A model generated the notes under the pieces. That model was given only the letters and a program-made list of their open reading frames with translations, did not search any database and was not told the origin of the DNA. Below are positions 9,250 through 19,601 of a stretch of DNA of 64,000 bases, piece after piece. A program made the translations under genes and the position numbers. The stretch is from the NCBI RefSeq assembly GCF_022809355.1, contig NZ_JAKZMM010000010.1:1-64000 (forward strand). Direction: 5' to 3'. How positions within the stretch are numbered: the stretch's first letter is position 1; every line of letters starts with the position of its first letter. The DNA is from Parabacteroides faecalis. GTDB taxonomy: Bacteria; Bacteroidota; Bacteroidia; Bacteroidales; Tannerellaceae.

Positions 9250-10563
9250 TTAATTCTTTTCTTTAAATCCTTCCGATTCTGACTTCGAATCTTCGCTATC
9301 CACTACTGGAACCCACTGATTGATTTCTTCCTGCGTCACACCCGGTAATGCAGTTTCAGCCTCATTCGGCTTCTCTTCTTCCGGCATCAAATCTTCCTCA
9401 TTCCCGATGTTCGCTCCAAAACGACTTACACTTAAAATGATACCAATATAGACACAACTAATCACTGTTGAAGTTCCACCCCTACTAATCAAAGGTAAAG
9501 GTTGACCGGTCACAGGAAAAACACCCACAGCTACCGCCATATTTACCAATGCCTGAGTTACAATTAGTAACCCACATCCCAAAACCAAGAATTTTGGGAA
9601 CAAAGTATGACATCTTCTAGCAATCATCGCCACGCGTATCATCAACGCCAGATATAAGAACAAGACGAAGAAACCGCCCACCAATCCCATCTCTTCAATA
9701 ATGATGGCATAGATAAAATCAGAATAAGCCTGCGGCAAAAAGTCTCGTTGCTGACCATGCCCAGGTTTCTTTCCCAATAAACCACCCTGAGCAATGGCTA
9801 TTTTAGCGTGATCTTCCTGATAATGTTCGTCGTCAAGAGTTAATACTTTACCTTCCTTGGTATCTAAACGATCTCCAGAAGAAGAGAATCGTTCGATACG
9901 GGCTTTCCATGTATGGAAACGATCGGGCATATATTCCATCACAGAATCAGGAGTCACAAACAATAAAGTCAACAACAAAACTAACGAGGCAACACAAAAT
10001 CCGACCAATTTAAAGATTCGCTTCAGATGGATTTGCCCGATAAACATCATCATCACCATGATGGTAAAAAGAAGCACTGCCGTTGAACCATTATTGAAGA
10101 AGATAAAACCACAGGCCAAACCTACCCCAATCAAAATATACTTAAACATTTGGGCATCGGTAAATTTATCCCGTTTACTCAAAACCAATGCCATATAACA
10201 AACGGCAGATAGCTTCGCCAATTCAGAAGGTTGGAAACGAATGCCAAGAATCTCCATCCAACGAGGTTCTCCATTGATTTCAACACCAACAAAAGGAGTA
10301 ATCGCCAAAAGGAAAATCGCAACAGGCAAGAACAATCCAAATCCTATAAAGACCTTATACGGGAGATTATGCAAGATCAATACGCCAGTAAAACCCATCA
10401 ATAAAAAAGAGGCATGGCGAATGATCGGCATCCAATAATTTGCATTCCGATAAGCGATCGTACTGGTCGCACTAAATACCTCCGTCACCGAGATCAGACA
10501 CAAAAACATGAATATGATCCAAATGACACGGTCGCCCTTAAATAATCTACTCGCCAGATCCAT
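9250..10563 (-). CDS. ftsW: SEDS-family septal glycosyltransferase FtsW
   Basis: FtsW is a polytopic SEDS protein that polymerises glycan strands with its partner FtsI. The 437-residue protein has about ten membrane segments, a large loop around residues 205-260 and the conserved C-terminal motif GQPLPLISRGGTS. Past the last helix is an acidic tail of about 60 residues (rich in Glu and Ser) absent from short FtsW proteins. Its location between murD and murG supports FtsW rather than RodA. Confidence 0.95.
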   Translation of the reverse strand: MDLASRLFKGDRVIWIIFMFLCLISVTEVFSATSTIAYRNANYWMPIIRHASFLLMGFTGVLILHNLPYKVFIGFGLFLPVAIFLLAITPFVGVEINGEPRWMEILGIRFQPSELAKLSAVCYMALVLSKRDKFTDAQMFKYILIGVGLACGFIFFNNGSTAVLLFTIMVMMMFIGQIHLKRIFKLVGFCVASLVLLLTLLFVTPDSVMEYMPDRFHTWKARIERFSSSGDRLDTKEGKVLTLDDEHYQEDHAKIAIAQGGLLGKKPGHGQQRDFLPQAYSDFIYAIIIEEMGLVGGFFVLFLYLALMIRVAMIARRCHTLFPKFLVLGCGLLIVTQALVNMAVAVGVFPVTGQPLPLISRGGTSTVISCVYIGIILSVSRFGANIGNEEDLMPEEEKPNEAETALPGVTQEEINQWVPVVDSEDSKSESEGFKEKN

Positions 10564-10582
10564 AATATTACCTTTCTATTTG

Positions 10583-11920
10583 TTAGAGATTACGGACACA
10601 CGCCTTAAACTGATCTCCCCGATCTTCGTAGCAAGTAAACAAGTCGAAGCTGGCACAACACGGAGAAAGCAACACAGTATCGCCTTTCTGTGCTAACCGA
10701 TACGCTTTATTCACGGCCTCTTCCATCGAACCGGCATCTTCTATCTGAGCAATCTTATCATCAAAGAAGGTATGTAATTTCCGGTTATCAACACCCAAGA
10801 AGATTAAAGCCCGTACCTTTTCTTTTACCAATGCTTCTATCTCAGTATAGTCGTTACCTTTATCAGTTCCACCCAAGATCAAAACGACAGGAGTACGCAT
10901 TGATTGCAAGGCATACCAACAAGAATTGACATTGGTCGCTTTCGAATCATTGATATAATCCACGCCACGTACACGAGCTACTTTCTCCAACCGATGTTCA
11001 ACACCAGCAAAGTTCTTTAAAGAAGCCCGGATCTTCTCGTCATGGATATCCATAATCTTTGCTGCAATAGTTGATGCCAGCGAATTATACAGATTATGTT
11101 TTCCTGTCAATGCTAATAAATCTTGTTCCATTGTGAAAGTCCCGTTTTCAGTTTCTACGATTACTTGATTATTTTTCACATATCCCTTAGTACCTTCTTC
11201 ATGAGTTTCAGCAAAAGGGTAAAGAGTTGCCTTTGGATGATGTTTCTTGATCTCGCGGGCGATAATCGGGTCATCATTCCAAAAGATGAAAGCATCTTTC
11301 TCTGTCTGATTTTGAATAATACGGAATTTGGCATCCACATAATTCTGCATTTCATAATTATAACGATCCAAATGATCAGGAGTAATATTCAGCAGAATAG
11401 CTATATCAGCTTTGAAATCGTACATATTATCCAATTGGAAACTGCTTAATTCGATAACATAAACCGGATGTGGATTCTCGGCTACTTGTAAAGCCAAACT
11501 ATTTCCTACATTACCAGCCAATCCTGCATCTACACCAGCTTCCGTCAACAAATGATGAGTTAGCAAGGTAGTCGTTGTCTTCCCATTGCTACCGGTAATA
11601 CAAATCATCTTCGCATCCGTATAACGACCAGCAAATTCAATCTCCGAAATAATAGGTGTACCCTGCGCTTTCAGTTTCTGAATAATGGGTGCCTTATCCG
11701 GAATTCCCGGACTTTTGATTACTTCATCGGCATTCAAGATGTCAGATTCCGTATGTTGTCCTTCTTCCCAGCGAATCGCATGGGAATCCAGCATTTCCTT
11801 ATACTTGGGTTTGATAGCAGAAAGATCAGATACAAACACATCGAAGCCTTCCTTCTTAGCCAGAACCGCAGCTCCTGCACCGCTTTCACCTGCCCCCAAT
11901 ACAACAATTCTCTTACTCAT
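10583..11920 (-). CDS. murD: UDP-N-acetylmuramoylalanine--D-glutamate ligase MurD
   Basis: MurD adds D-glutamate to UDP-MurNAc-L-Ala. With the start at the ATG at 11920 the protein has 445 residues and begins MSKRIVVLGAGESGAGAA, the expected N-terminal Rossmann strand and loop. A longer frame reaches 11980 but would overlap the end of mraY, so the internal ATG is preferred. The ATP loop GSNGKTTTT lies near 110-118 and the C-terminal domain has LSPCCASFDLFTCYEDRGD. The start is 2 bases from the mraY stop. Confidence 0.97.
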   Translation of the reverse strand: MSKRIVVLGAGESGAGAAVLAKKEGFDVFVSDLSAIKPKYKEMLDSHAIRWEEGQHTESDILNADEVIKSPGIPDKAPIIQKLKAQGTPIISEIEFAGRYTDAKMICITGSNGKTTTTLLTHHLLTEAGVDAGLAGNVGNSLALQVAENPHPVYVIELSSFQLDNMYDFKADIAILLNITPDHLDRYNYEMQNYVDAKFRIIQNQTEKDAFIFWNDDPIIAREIKKHHPKATLYPFAETHEEGTKGYVKNNQVIVETENGTFTMEQDLLALTGKHNLYNSLASTIAAKIMDIHDEKIRASLKNFAGVEHRLEKVARVRGVDYINDSKATNVNSCWYALQSMRTPVVLILGGTDKGNDYTEIEALVKEKVRALIFLGVDNRKLHTFFDDKIAQIEDAGSMEEAVNKAYRLAQKGDTVLLSPCCASFDLFTCYEDRGDQFKACVRNL

Positions 11921-11922
11921 CT

Positions 11923-13182
11923 TTATCTCATCTTTAACGTAACAATCGTAATAACTGCCAGAATAATACCGATCAACCAAAAGCGAACCACAATCTTCGA
12001 CTCTGGCACTTTATTCAACGGTTTTTGTATCAACGCCTGAATACCGGCATTTCCGGCTTTCTGGAAATGATGGTGCAAAGGTGCCATCTTAAAGATACGA
12101 CGTCCTTCTCCATATTTCTTCTTTGTATATTTAAAGTAACAAGTCTGTAAGATAACCGACAGACTTTCTACCAAAAAGATTCCACATAGAATCGGGATCA
12201 GCAATTCTTTCCGGATGATAATGGCAAATACAGCGATAATTCCTCCCAACGTCAGGCTTCCTGTATCTCCCATAAATACTTGCGCCGGGAAAGCATTGTA
12301 CCACAAGAACCCAATAGTAGCGCCAATGAAGGCTGATGCGAAGACAGTTAATTCCTCGGCTCCTGGAATAAACATAATATTCAGGAATGAGGCAAACTGG
12401 AAGTGGGATGACATATATGCCAAAATACCCAGCGCAACACCAATGATAGCCGATGTTCCGGCGGCCAATCCATCCAATCCGTCTGTCAGATTGGCTCCAT
12501 TAGAAACAGCTGTTACCACAAAAATCACCATGGCGACGAATAATATCCAAGCCGCTTCTTGCTTGTATTCACCTGCCCAGTCAACCAGCATGGCATAATC
12601 AAAGTTATTGTTCTTGACGAACGGAATGGTTGTCTTGGTAGATTTCTTTTCCAGCGTATGGAATTTCACCGTTTCAATCACATTATCATGGCGAACCTCC
12701 ATATTTTCCTTAATTACCACATCGGGACTTAGAAACAAAACCAAACCAACGATCAATCCCAACCCAACCTGTCCGATAATCTTGAACCGGCCATGCATGC
12801 CTTCCTTATTCTTCTTAAATACCTTAATATAATCATCGGCAAAGCCTAAGGCTCCTAACCAAAGAGTGGTAACAAGCATGAGCAAGACATAAATATTACT
12901 TAATCGGGCACAAAGTAATGTCGGGACCAGAATCGCAATGATAATGATAATACCTCCCATGGTAGGCGTTCCCTTCTTGCTATATTCTCCCTCAAGTCCC
13001 AAATTACGAATCGTTTCCCCGATCTGTAAATACTGTAACCGATCTATGATTTTCCGACCGATTGCCGTGGATATAAACAATGAAAGTATCAATGCCAAAC
13101 CCGAACGGAAGGAGACGTACTTAAACATACCCGCACCCGGAAAATCCAACTGATCCAAATAATTAAACAAATAATATAACAT
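11923..13182 (-). CDS. mraY: Phospho-MurNAc-pentapeptide transferase MraY, with an insertion
   Basis: MraY moves phospho-MurNAc-pentapeptide onto undecaprenyl phosphate, forming lipid I. Family motifs are clear: [10 protein letters not shown] near residue 70, GFADDYIK near 115, [10 protein letters not shown] near 240 and the C-terminal APLHHHFQ. At 419 residues it is about 60 longer than the enterobacterial enzyme. The extra length is mostly a polar segment around residues 155-210 between membrane helices, a feature often seen in Bacteroidetes. Confidence 0.97.
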   Translation of the reverse strand: MLYYLFNYLDQLDFPGAGMFKYVSFRSGLALILSLFISTAIGRKIIDRLQYLQIGETIRNLGLEGEYSKKGTPTMGGIIIIIAILVPTLLCARLSNIYVLLMLVTTLWLGALGFADDYIKVFKKNKEGMHGRFKIIGQVGLGLIVGLVLFLSPDVVIKENMEVRHDNVIETVKFHTLEKKSTKTTIPFVKNNNFDYAMLVDWAGEYKQEAAWILFVAMVIFVVTAVSNGANLTDGLDGLAAGTSAIIGVALGILAYMSSHFQFASFLNIMFIPGAEELTVFASAFIGATIGFLWYNAFPAQVFMGDTGSLTLGGIIAVFAIIIRKELLIPILCGIFLVESLSVILQTCYFKYTKKKYGEGRRIFKMAPLHHHFQKAGNAGIQALIQKPLNKVPESKIVVRFWLIGIILAVITIVTLKMR

Positions 13183-13187
13183 GTCTC

Positions 13188-14654
13188 TTACGCTTGTTGA
13201 TTAGCAAACAAGTTCCTTACTATTTCCCGATCATCAAAATGATGTTTCACACCTTTTATTTCCTGATAATCTTCATGTCCTTTTCCTGCAATCAGAATGA
13301 CATCGCCTTTCTGTGCCAGTTTGGCAGCCGTTTTGATTGCCTGCTCCCGATCTGTAATACATAACGTCTGTTCCAGATCAGCAGGTGTCAATCCCGCTAC
13401 CATATCCTGTATAATGGCATCCGGTTCCTCAAAACGAGGATTATCAGAGGTCAAAATCACCTGATCACTCAGTCGAACAGCTTCTTTGGCCATCATCGGA
13501 CGTTTTCCTTTATCCCGATTTCCTCCACATCCGACTACGGTAATTACCTTTCCATTGCCATCCAACACTTCATGAATACCATTCAATACATTGGTTAGGG
13601 CATCAGGAGTATGAGCATAATCCACAATTGCAGTATATCCTTTAGGCGAACGGATCGTTTCAAACCGACCAGAAACCGAATGCAGGGTACTCAACACCAG
13701 CAGAACGTCTTCCGGATCTTTTCCCAAGCTCACGGCAGCACCATAGACAGCCAACAAGTTATATGCATTGAAACGACCGACAAAGTGAACCGATACTTCC
13801 CGATTATTTATCAACAGTTCCGTTCCGTCGAAATGTGATTCCAATATCTTTCCCTTGAAATCAGCTAATGTCCGTAAAGAATAAGTCAATTTCTTGGCTG
13901 CCGTATTTTGCAGCATTACCATTCCAGACTTATCATCCAGATTTGTCAGAGCAAAAGCAGTTTTCGGCAGGTCATCAAAGAATTTCTTCTTCGCTTTCAG
14001 ATAATTCTCTACCGTTTTATGATAATCCAAATGATCTCGTGTCAGATTCGTAAAAATACCGCCATTAAAAGAAAGACCACTAATGCGTTTCTGATCGATC
14101 GAATGTGAACTTACTTCCATAAAAGCATATTCACACCCAGCTTCCACCATACGAGCCATCAACGCATGTAGCGTTATCGGATCGGGAGTTGTATGTTCTG
14201 TTGGAATAGCTTCGCCATCAATATAATTACAAACCGTAGAAATAAGTCCGACCTTATGTCCTAGTTTCCGAAACATCTGATATAATAAGGTCGCAATCGT
14301 TGTTTTTCCGTTCGTACCTGTAACACCCACCAATACCAGTTTATCTGAAGGGTGGCCATACCATGCGGAAAGTAACTTACCTAAAGCCTCGGCAGAGTCT
14401 TTTACCACCACGAATATACTTTGATCATTCAAGCCTTCCGGTATTTCCTCGCAGACCACTGCTGCTGCACCTTTTTCCAATGCTCCAGCAATATAGGTAT
14501 GACCATCTACCGCTGTTCCCCGAACGGCTACAAACAGAAAACCTGGTTCAATCCGACGGGAATCGGACTGAATTCCTGCAATCTCTGTTTGCAGAGTTCC
14601 TGTCACAACAGGAGCATCCAATACTTGAATCAGTTTTTGTAATTCCATAGTCAC
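13188..14654 (-). CDS. murE: UDP-MurNAc-tripeptide synthetase MurE, meso-DAP type
   Basis: MurE adds the third amino acid of the stem peptide. The 488-residue enzyme has the ATP loop GTNGKTTIA at 113-121 and the substrate-selecting motif DNPR at 404-407. DNPR marks meso-diaminopimelate ligases rather than lysine ligases, matching Gram-negative peptidoglycan. The ATG at 14654 overlaps the ftsI stop by 4 bases, which favours that start over a second ATG six bases inside. Confidence 0.97.
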   Translation of the reverse strand: MTMELQKLIQVLDAPVVTGTLQTEIAGIQSDSRRIEPGFLFVAVRGTAVDGHTYIAGALEKGAAAVVCEEIPEGLNDQSIFVVVKDSAEALGKLLSAWYGHPSDKLVLVGVTGTNGKTTIATLLYQMFRKLGHKVGLISTVCNYIDGEAIPTEHTTPDPITLHALMARMVEAGCEYAFMEVSSHSIDQKRISGLSFNGGIFTNLTRDHLDYHKTVENYLKAKKKFFDDLPKTAFALTNLDDKSGMVMLQNTAAKKLTYSLRTLADFKGKILESHFDGTELLINNREVSVHFVGRFNAYNLLAVYGAAVSLGKDPEDVLLVLSTLHSVSGRFETIRSPKGYTAIVDYAHTPDALTNVLNGIHEVLDGNGKVITVVGCGGNRDKGKRPMMAKEAVRLSDQVILTSDNPRFEEPDAIIQDMVAGLTPADLEQTLCITDREQAIKTAAKLAQKGDVILIAGKGHEDYQEIKGVKHHFDDREIVRNLFANQQA

Positions 14655-16819
14655 TTTAATGTTAATAATATAGTTTGTCCTTTTGAAATACGACGTCCCG
14701 GAGAAATACTCTGGGAAGTTACACGACCGGCACCCGACAATGTAACCCGCAATCCTGCAGACTCTAGCAAAAAGACGGCGTCTTTCGCATCCATGCCAAA
14801 TACAGCCGGCACCAATCCATTTCGTACTGTGACATCTTCCAAAACAATCCGGTTCCGTTCTTTATCCCAGGTTGTCTTTACCCAGTTCGTTTCTGTACTG
14901 TCACTATCAAATGTAATATCCAGTTCATCCAACACATTTTCGACAGCTCTTTTCTCTCCTCCCTTTACCATGGGCAAGAAGACCGCCGTCGAATCCGGTT
15001 TCATCTCATCTATCGGAATCGAAATATGACTTGAATAAATCTTTTCTGCAATAGCTTTCACGACTCCACCCGACATCGTGCCACCTGAAGGATACCCGAT
15101 TCTCGGCTGACGAATCACCACGATACAACTGTACATCGGATCATCGGCCGGGAAATATCCGGCAAAAGCAACCTGGTGTCCTGCTTGCCGATACACACCT
15201 CCCGAAGCGATCTGAGCAGTTCCCGTCTTACCGGCTATCCGGATAATATCCGAATGTACTGCTTTCCCGGTTCCTTGTTCTACAACCCCAACCAACATCT
15301 TTTGGATTATATGCAATGTATTATCCGAACAGATCGAAGGAATGAGCACACGTGGAGAAAACTTCTGAACACTTTTCCCCCGATGCATGATTTCCTTGAC
15401 AAAATAGGGTCGCATCATCGTACCATTATTGGCAATCGCATTGTAAAATGCCAATGTAGAAATGGGAGGAATCTGTGTTTCATATCCAAAAGACATCCAC
15501 GGTAATGTCGTTTTCGACCAATAATGTTTCTTATCATCCGGCCGACGAATCTTGGAACGCCCGGCACCCGGTATATCTATTTGCAGATCCGCATTCATTC
15601 CAATCCGATATAAACCTTCCACGAACTTCGTCGGATTGTTCTCATATCCTTTCAAAATAGTCTTAGCCACACCGATATTCGATGAATACCAAATAGCCTG
15701 TTCTACCGTGATCTCATGATATCCACCTTTGTTCGCATTATGATCGGTCATACGGGAACCTTTATACATATATATACCATTCCCCGTATCAACAGTATCA
15801 CCCGGTTGACAAACCCCGTCTTCCAAAGCAACCATGATAGAGGCAACCTTGAATGTTGAACCCGGTTCCGTTTCATCTGCTACGGCATGATTCACCGTTT
15901 CTCCATACACACCTTCCCGAATACGTCCCATATTGGTAATGGCCTTTATCTCTCCAGTCTTTACCTCCATGACAACTGCTGTTCCGGAAGCAGCATCAAT
16001 CTTCTTCAGCATATCCAACAAAGATTTCTCTGTGATATCCTGAATATCGATATCAATAGTTGAGCGAATATCCATTCCTTCTTCAGGTTCCTGTTCGATC
16101 ACATTGGTCCAGCGACCTCCGATACGACGAACTGAGCTGACACCTGGTTTTCCTCTCAACAACGAGTCATATTGCAGTTCAAGTCCGTTCTTACCTTTAG
16201 TTACCCCAGAAGTATCAATCTCACCATATACATCTCCAATCGTACGGGCTGCCAATGTTCCAAACGGACGTTGGCGATCGACCATTTCTTTGGTATAAAA
16301 GCCACTCTTGAAACGATTCAGCCGCAGGAACGGATACTTCTTCATTTCTTTCAAGTCGGAATAAGATACTTTCCCAATATGAACCGGATACTGACGACTC
16401 TTCGATTTCAAGCCACGCAACAAATGACTTTTATATCCGGCAGGGCTCCTGTCCTTAAATTTTCTCGACAAATAGACCGACAAAGAATCTATTCCATTCC
16501 GCTTAGAGTATAAAAAAGTATCCAACAGGAAACCATCGGCCTTGAAATCCAAATAGGTATAATAACGAGGCACACTAGTAGCCATCAGCTTTCCATCAAA
16601 CGAATAGATATTACCTCTACTTGGTAAAACGGTCCTATCAGGCATAATCTGAGTTTTTGCCAATGCCAGCCAGCGATTTTTTTCCACAAAGGCCGTATTC
16701 AAAGCCTTCATGACAATCAAGACTGCCAATACAGCCAAGAACAAGACAACTACCAAATAGGAAAAGAAGATGCTGCCGTCCTTGACTTTTTTATCCTCTA
16801 TGTTCGTATCATCCGCCAT
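14651..16819 (-). CDS. ftsI: Septal transpeptidase FtsI/PBP3 with a PASTA domain
   Basis: FtsI crosslinks septal peptidoglycan in the periplasm. The 722-residue protein has one N-terminal membrane anchor (about 18-38), a dimerisation domain, and a class B penicillin-binding transpeptidase domain. The active-site triad is visible: STFK at 321-324 (Ser321 nucleophile), SSN at 379-381 and KTGT at 531-534. A PASTA repeat occupies roughly the last 60 residues (from [15 protein letters not shown]), absent in Escherichia coli PBP3 but common in Bacteroidetes and Gram-positives. It overlaps murE by 4 bases and follows ftsL by 2. Confidence 0.96.
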   Translation of the reverse strand: MADDTNIEDKKVKDGSIFFSYLVVVLFLAVLAVLIVMKALNTAFVEKNRWLALAKTQIMPDRTVLPSRGNIYSFDGKLMATSVPRYYTYLDFKADGFLLDTFLYSKRNGIDSLSVYLSRKFKDRSPAGYKSHLLRGLKSKSRQYPVHIGKVSYSDLKEMKKYPFLRLNRFKSGFYTKEMVDRQRPFGTLAARTIGDVYGEIDTSGVTKGKNGLELQYDSLLRGKPGVSSVRRIGGRWTNVIEQEPEEGMDIRSTIDIDIQDITEKSLLDMLKKIDAASGTAVVMEVKTGEIKAITNMGRIREGVYGETVNHAVADETEPGSTFKVASIMVALEDGVCQPGDTVDTGNGIYMYKGSRMTDHNANKGGYHEITVEQAIWYSSNIGVAKTILKGYENNPTKFVEGLYRIGMNADLQIDIPGAGRSKIRRPDDKKHYWSKTTLPWMSFGYETQIPPISTLAFYNAIANNGTMMRPYFVKEIMHRGKSVQKFSPRVLIPSICSDNTLHIIQKMLVGVVEQGTGKAVHSDIIRIAGKTGTAQIASGGVYRQAGHQVAFAGYFPADDPMYSCIVVIRQPRIGYPSGGTMSGGVVKAIAEKIYSSHISIPIDEMKPDSTAVFLPMVKGGEKRAVENVLDELDITFDSDSTETNWVKTTWDKERNRIVLEDVTVRNGLVPAVFGMDAKDAVFLLESAGLRVTLSGAGRVTSQSISPGRRISKGQTILLTLK

Positions 16820-16821
16820 GC

Positions 16822-17181
16822 TTATTTCTTCAATTCATACGGAGGAGTTGTGGCTCCTTCCAAGTCAATACCTTGTTCTTCTATCAACATTTCGATCTGC
16901 GACTGACGACTGTTACCGGTCAGCTCAGATGAAATAGAGAGTGCCTCAAACCGGACATCTCTCAACTCCTGCTGCAAACGGTCTATTTCTCTTAGTTTCT
17001 GCAAACAAGTATATCGGTTCCCGATAAAGAAGAATATCAAAATCACCACCAATACAATCATACGTGTATGGCGTGTGAAGAAATCCTCTTTCAGAAAACC
17101 TCCACCCAATACATAAAGAAAAGAAAAATGTTTTCTCTTCTTATCCTGATTAGTAGTTTTATCCGTTGCTTCCATACTCAT
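16822..17181 (-). CDS. ftsL: FtsL-like divisome protein
   Basis: This 119-residue bitopic protein has a basic cytoplasmic N-terminus, one membrane helix (about 41-57, MIVLVVILIFFFIGN) and a short periplasmic coiled-coil-like region (QKLREIDRLQQELRDVRFEAL). That is the layout of FtsL, which recruits FtsI and FtsW with FtsQ. Sequence identity in this family is poor, so the call rests on topology and its position between rsmH and ftsI. A second ATG lies six bases inside. Confidence 0.85.
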   Translation of the reverse strand: MSMEATDKTTNQDKKRKHFSFLYVLGGGFLKEDFFTRHTRMIVLVVILIFFFIGNRYTCLQKLREIDRLQQELRDVRFEALSISSELTGNSRQSQIEMLIEEQGIDLEGATTPPYELKK

Positions 17182-17190
17182 AAATCCTTT

Positions 17191-18108
17191 CTATTTTCGT
17201 TCCGCAATCCGCAGTTTGGCACTTCTTGACCGTGGATTCCGTTCTACTTCCTCTGCTGAAGGAACGATCACCTTATTATTTACCAATTTGAAAGGCGACT
17301 GGACATTTCCGAAGAAATCCTGTTCGGCTTTTCCTTCAAAGTTTCCACTCTTCAGGAAATTCTTTACCAGACGATCTTCCAAAGAATGGTAAGTAATAAC
17401 TACCAACCTTCCTCCCGGCTTCAACACCTTCAGCGTTGCCATCAGCATTTCGCGCAAAGCACGCATTTCATCGTTTACTTCTATACGTAATGCCTGAAAT
17501 ACCTGTGCCAGGAATTTCTTTTCCTTGTCTCTGCCAATAAAAGGCTTGACCACTTCCAGCAGATCTTCTATCATCTCAAAAGCTTTTACCTCTCTGGCCT
17601 TAACAACCATTGAAGCCAACTTTCGGGCCACTTTTACTTCCCCATACAAATAAAACACATCTGCCAAAGCTTCTTCAGTATAAGTATTCAGTATGTCTGC
17701 CGCAGTCTGTCCGGCGCGCGTATTCATACGCATATCCAACTGCCCTTCAAAACGGAAGGAGAAACCTCGTTCTTTATCATCAAAATGATGAGAAGAAACG
17801 CCTAAATCGGCCAATAAAGCATCTACCTTTCCGACTTCCTGATGATAACGCATAAAGTTATACAGATACCGGAAATTACTTCTTACAAAAGTAAAACGAG
17901 GATCATCGGGTATATTCTTTTCGGCATCCGCATCCTGATCAAAACCATATAGATGCCCTTGATCACCCAAACGACGCAGGATTTCGCGTGAATGTCCTCC
18001 ACCACCAAAGGTGACATCTACATAGACGCCATCCGGACGAATAGCCATACCTTCCAGACTTTCCTCCAACAAGACCGGCACATGATAAACGATCTCCTGC
18101 TCCTTCAT
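17191..18108 (-). CDS. rsmH: 16S rRNA (cytosine-1402-N4)-methyltransferase RsmH
   Basis: RsmH methylates N4 of C1402 in 16S rRNA. The 305-residue protein has the SAM-binding motif DVTFGGGGHSREIL near residue 30, the LLADLGVSSHHFDD segment near 92, GFSFRFEGQLDMRMN and the C-terminal NPRSRSAKLRI. It is the first gene of the dcw operon here; the usual preceding gene mraZ is not present. The 240-base upstream region holds a plausible promoter. Confidence 0.97.
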   Translation of the reverse strand: MKEQEIVYHVPVLLEESLEGMAIRPDGVYVDVTFGGGGHSREILRRLGDQGHLYGFDQDADAEKNIPDDPRFTFVRSNFRYLYNFMRYHQEVGKVDALLADLGVSSHHFDDKERGFSFRFEGQLDMRMNTRAGQTAADILNTYTEEALADVFYLYGEVKVARKLASMVVKAREVKAFEMIEDLLEVVKPFIGRDKEKKFLAQVFQALRIEVNDEMRALREMLMATLKVLKPGGRLVVITYHSLEDRLVKNFLKSGNFEGKAEQDFFGNVQSPFKLVNNKVIVPSAEEVERNPRSRSAKLRIAERK

Positions 18109-18191
18109 CTCATTCCCTTTTTAAGTTAAAACTTTACTTCTCGAAATTGGCGTACCTGTTTGATTTGTAAACATCTGTCGATTTCGGATTG

Positions 18192-18224
18192 TAAAATTAC
18201 ACATTTACTTATTTACCTTCCAAA
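18192..18224 (-). promoter_or_regulatory. Candidate promoter of the dcw operon
   Basis: Read on the minus strand, TTTG (18221-18224) is separated by 21 bases from TAATTTTA (18192-18199), close to the Bacteroidetes -33 TTTG / -7 TAnnTTTG consensus with one mismatch. It lies about 85 bases before rsmH. The rest of the 18109-18348 gap shows no gene and no strong birA terminator, so read-through from birA is possible. Confidence 0.4.
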
Positions 18225-18348
18225 TAAAGAATAAAAAAGTTATCAACAGGTAAGTGTGACTTATTCGAATAGGGCGATTCCATCGGCTTTTCTTCTATAA
18301 AATTTTTTCGTCAGCTTCTTTTTCCTTCGCTTTTTCCAATCAAATCGG

Positions 18349-19110
18349 TCAACCGGGAAGTATATATTTCACTTCTTTGAATTCATAACGACGAACCGTC
18401 CCGTCTTTCAAGGCCAACAAAAGATGCCCGGTAGGTTCGATTCCTTGCAAGGCTGCCTCAAAACGCCCGTTGGCATCTTCATACCAGTAAAACCCTTCTT
18501 TCCGATACAATGACTGCATGTATTTATCGTGCAATTCATTTTCACGTCCTTCCAGAATCAATATGTAATTGGCATAAAATATATCAAGAAACTCCTGCAT
18601 GCATGTTTCCCGATCCACTTCATGTCCCAGTATTTGCCATAAAGAAACCGGATTCGGAGCTCCACCAAAAAACTCCTTTTGATTCAGATTAATACCAATA
18701 CCTGAAACAGAAGCATACAAGTTCTGCCCTGACAAGTCATTTTCTATCAACATACCACAAATTTTCCGGTCTTTCCAGTACACATCATTCGGCCACTTTA
18801 CCGTAATATCCGAAGTATATTTATCCAACAATTCCTTCACACTATAAGCCGAAAGTTCCGAAATCAGGAACTGACGGTTCGCCGGTAAAAAGTTCGGATA
18901 AATCACGATACTAAATGTCAAGTTCTTCCCGGCTTCCGATTCCCATACATTTCCAATCTGTCCACGGCCTGCCGTTTGAAAATCAGCCCACACACAAGAG
19001 CCTTCGGGTACTTTTTCCCGCTCCAGTAATTCATGCATATAGGTATTCGTCGAACTTGTCTCCGAAATATGTATCAACATAGGTAAATTCTCTTCATTCA
19101 TCTGATTCAT
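18349..19110 (-). CDS. birA: Biotin--[acetyl-CoA-carboxylase] ligase BirA, catalytic domain only
   Basis: This protein of up to 253 residues activates biotin as biotinyl-AMP and attaches it to the biotin carrier protein. Motifs are SSTNTYMHELL near the N-terminus, the biotin-binding loop QTAGRGQIGNVWES, KWPNDVYWKDRKICGMLIEN and GIGINLNQ. It lacks the N-terminal DNA-binding domain of E. coli BirA, so it cannot act as a repressor by that route. ATG codons at 19110, 19101 and 19080 are possible; the first two overlap the upstream YjbR-type gene by 17 or 8 bases, and the third begins just before the conserved core. Confidence 0.93.
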   Translation of the reverse strand: MNQMNEENLPMLIHISETSSTNTYMHELLEREKVPEGSCVWADFQTAGRGQIGNVWESEAGKNLTFSIVIYPNFLPANRQFLISELSAYSVKELLDKYTSDITVKWPNDVYWKDRKICGMLIENDLSGQNLYASVSGIGINLNQKEFFGGAPNPVSLWQILGHEVDRETCMQEFLDIFYANYILILEGRENELHDKYMQSLYRKEGFYWYEDANGRFEAALQGIEPTGHLLLALKDGTVRRYEFKEVKYILPG

Positions 19111-19459
19111 GCGGATATAAAAGTTTTATTTTCTTAGGTAATTTGGCAATCACTTCCCAATAAGAATGGCTGATCCAATGACAAATATCTTCCCGACTCA
19201 TATCTCGATCCAGAAAAATCGTATTCCAATATTTCTTATTAAAATGCCAAGCCGGTTCGACAGCCGAAAAGTGATCACGAAGCTCGTCAGTAAAGTCCGG
19301 ATGACATTTCAATGTAATCCTCGGCTCATTTCCATCCAGCGGAAGCAGGGCAAACATCTTTCCCTCAACCTTAAACACGAGAAAATCGTCACCGAAAGGC
19401 AAGCCTTCTGTCACATTCTTTAAAGACAAACAGTATTGTCGAGCTTCTTCTATATTCAT
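19094..19459 (-). CDS. YjbR/MmcQ-family protein
   Basis: This 121-residue protein matches the YjbR/MmcQ family (CyaY-like fold). The typical opening is MNIEEARQYCLSLKNVTEGLPFGDDFLVFKV, here shown only in part, followed by LLPLDGNEPRITLKC and the KYWNTIFLD segment. Some members bind DNA non-specifically; the physiological role is unknown. A perfect -7 element lies 17 bases upstream. Its 3' end overlaps birA, so the two are probably co-transcribed. Confidence 0.88.
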   Translation of the reverse strand: MNIEEARQYCLSLKNVTEGLPFGDDFLVFKVEGKMFALLPLDGNEPRITLKCHPDFTDELRDHFSAVEPAWHFNKKYWNTIFLDRDMSREDICHWISHSYWEVIAKLPKKIKLLYPHESDE

Positions 19460-19476
19460 ATCTGTTTCTTTTTCCG

Positions 19477-19484
19477 CAAACTTA
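19477..19484 (-). promoter_or_regulatory. -7 promoter element of the YjbR-birA unit
   Basis: On the minus strand the site reads TAAGTTTG followed by C, a perfect TAnnTTTG -7 element 17 bases before the gene start. No good TTTG was found at the -33 position. Confidence 0.45.
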
Positions 19485-19601
19485 CAGAAAAATCGGACAA
19501 TGTTCTATAAAAAGAGGGACACACTTTCACAAGCATGCCCCCCTATACATTTTCTATGTGACCTTAATCTATAAGGCTATTGTGTATTTATGAAAAGGTT
19601 G

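Noticed and set aside
18420-18460. tRNA T-loop-like GGTTCGATTCC
   Set aside because: It lies inside birA and no acceptor or anticodon stems can be built around it.
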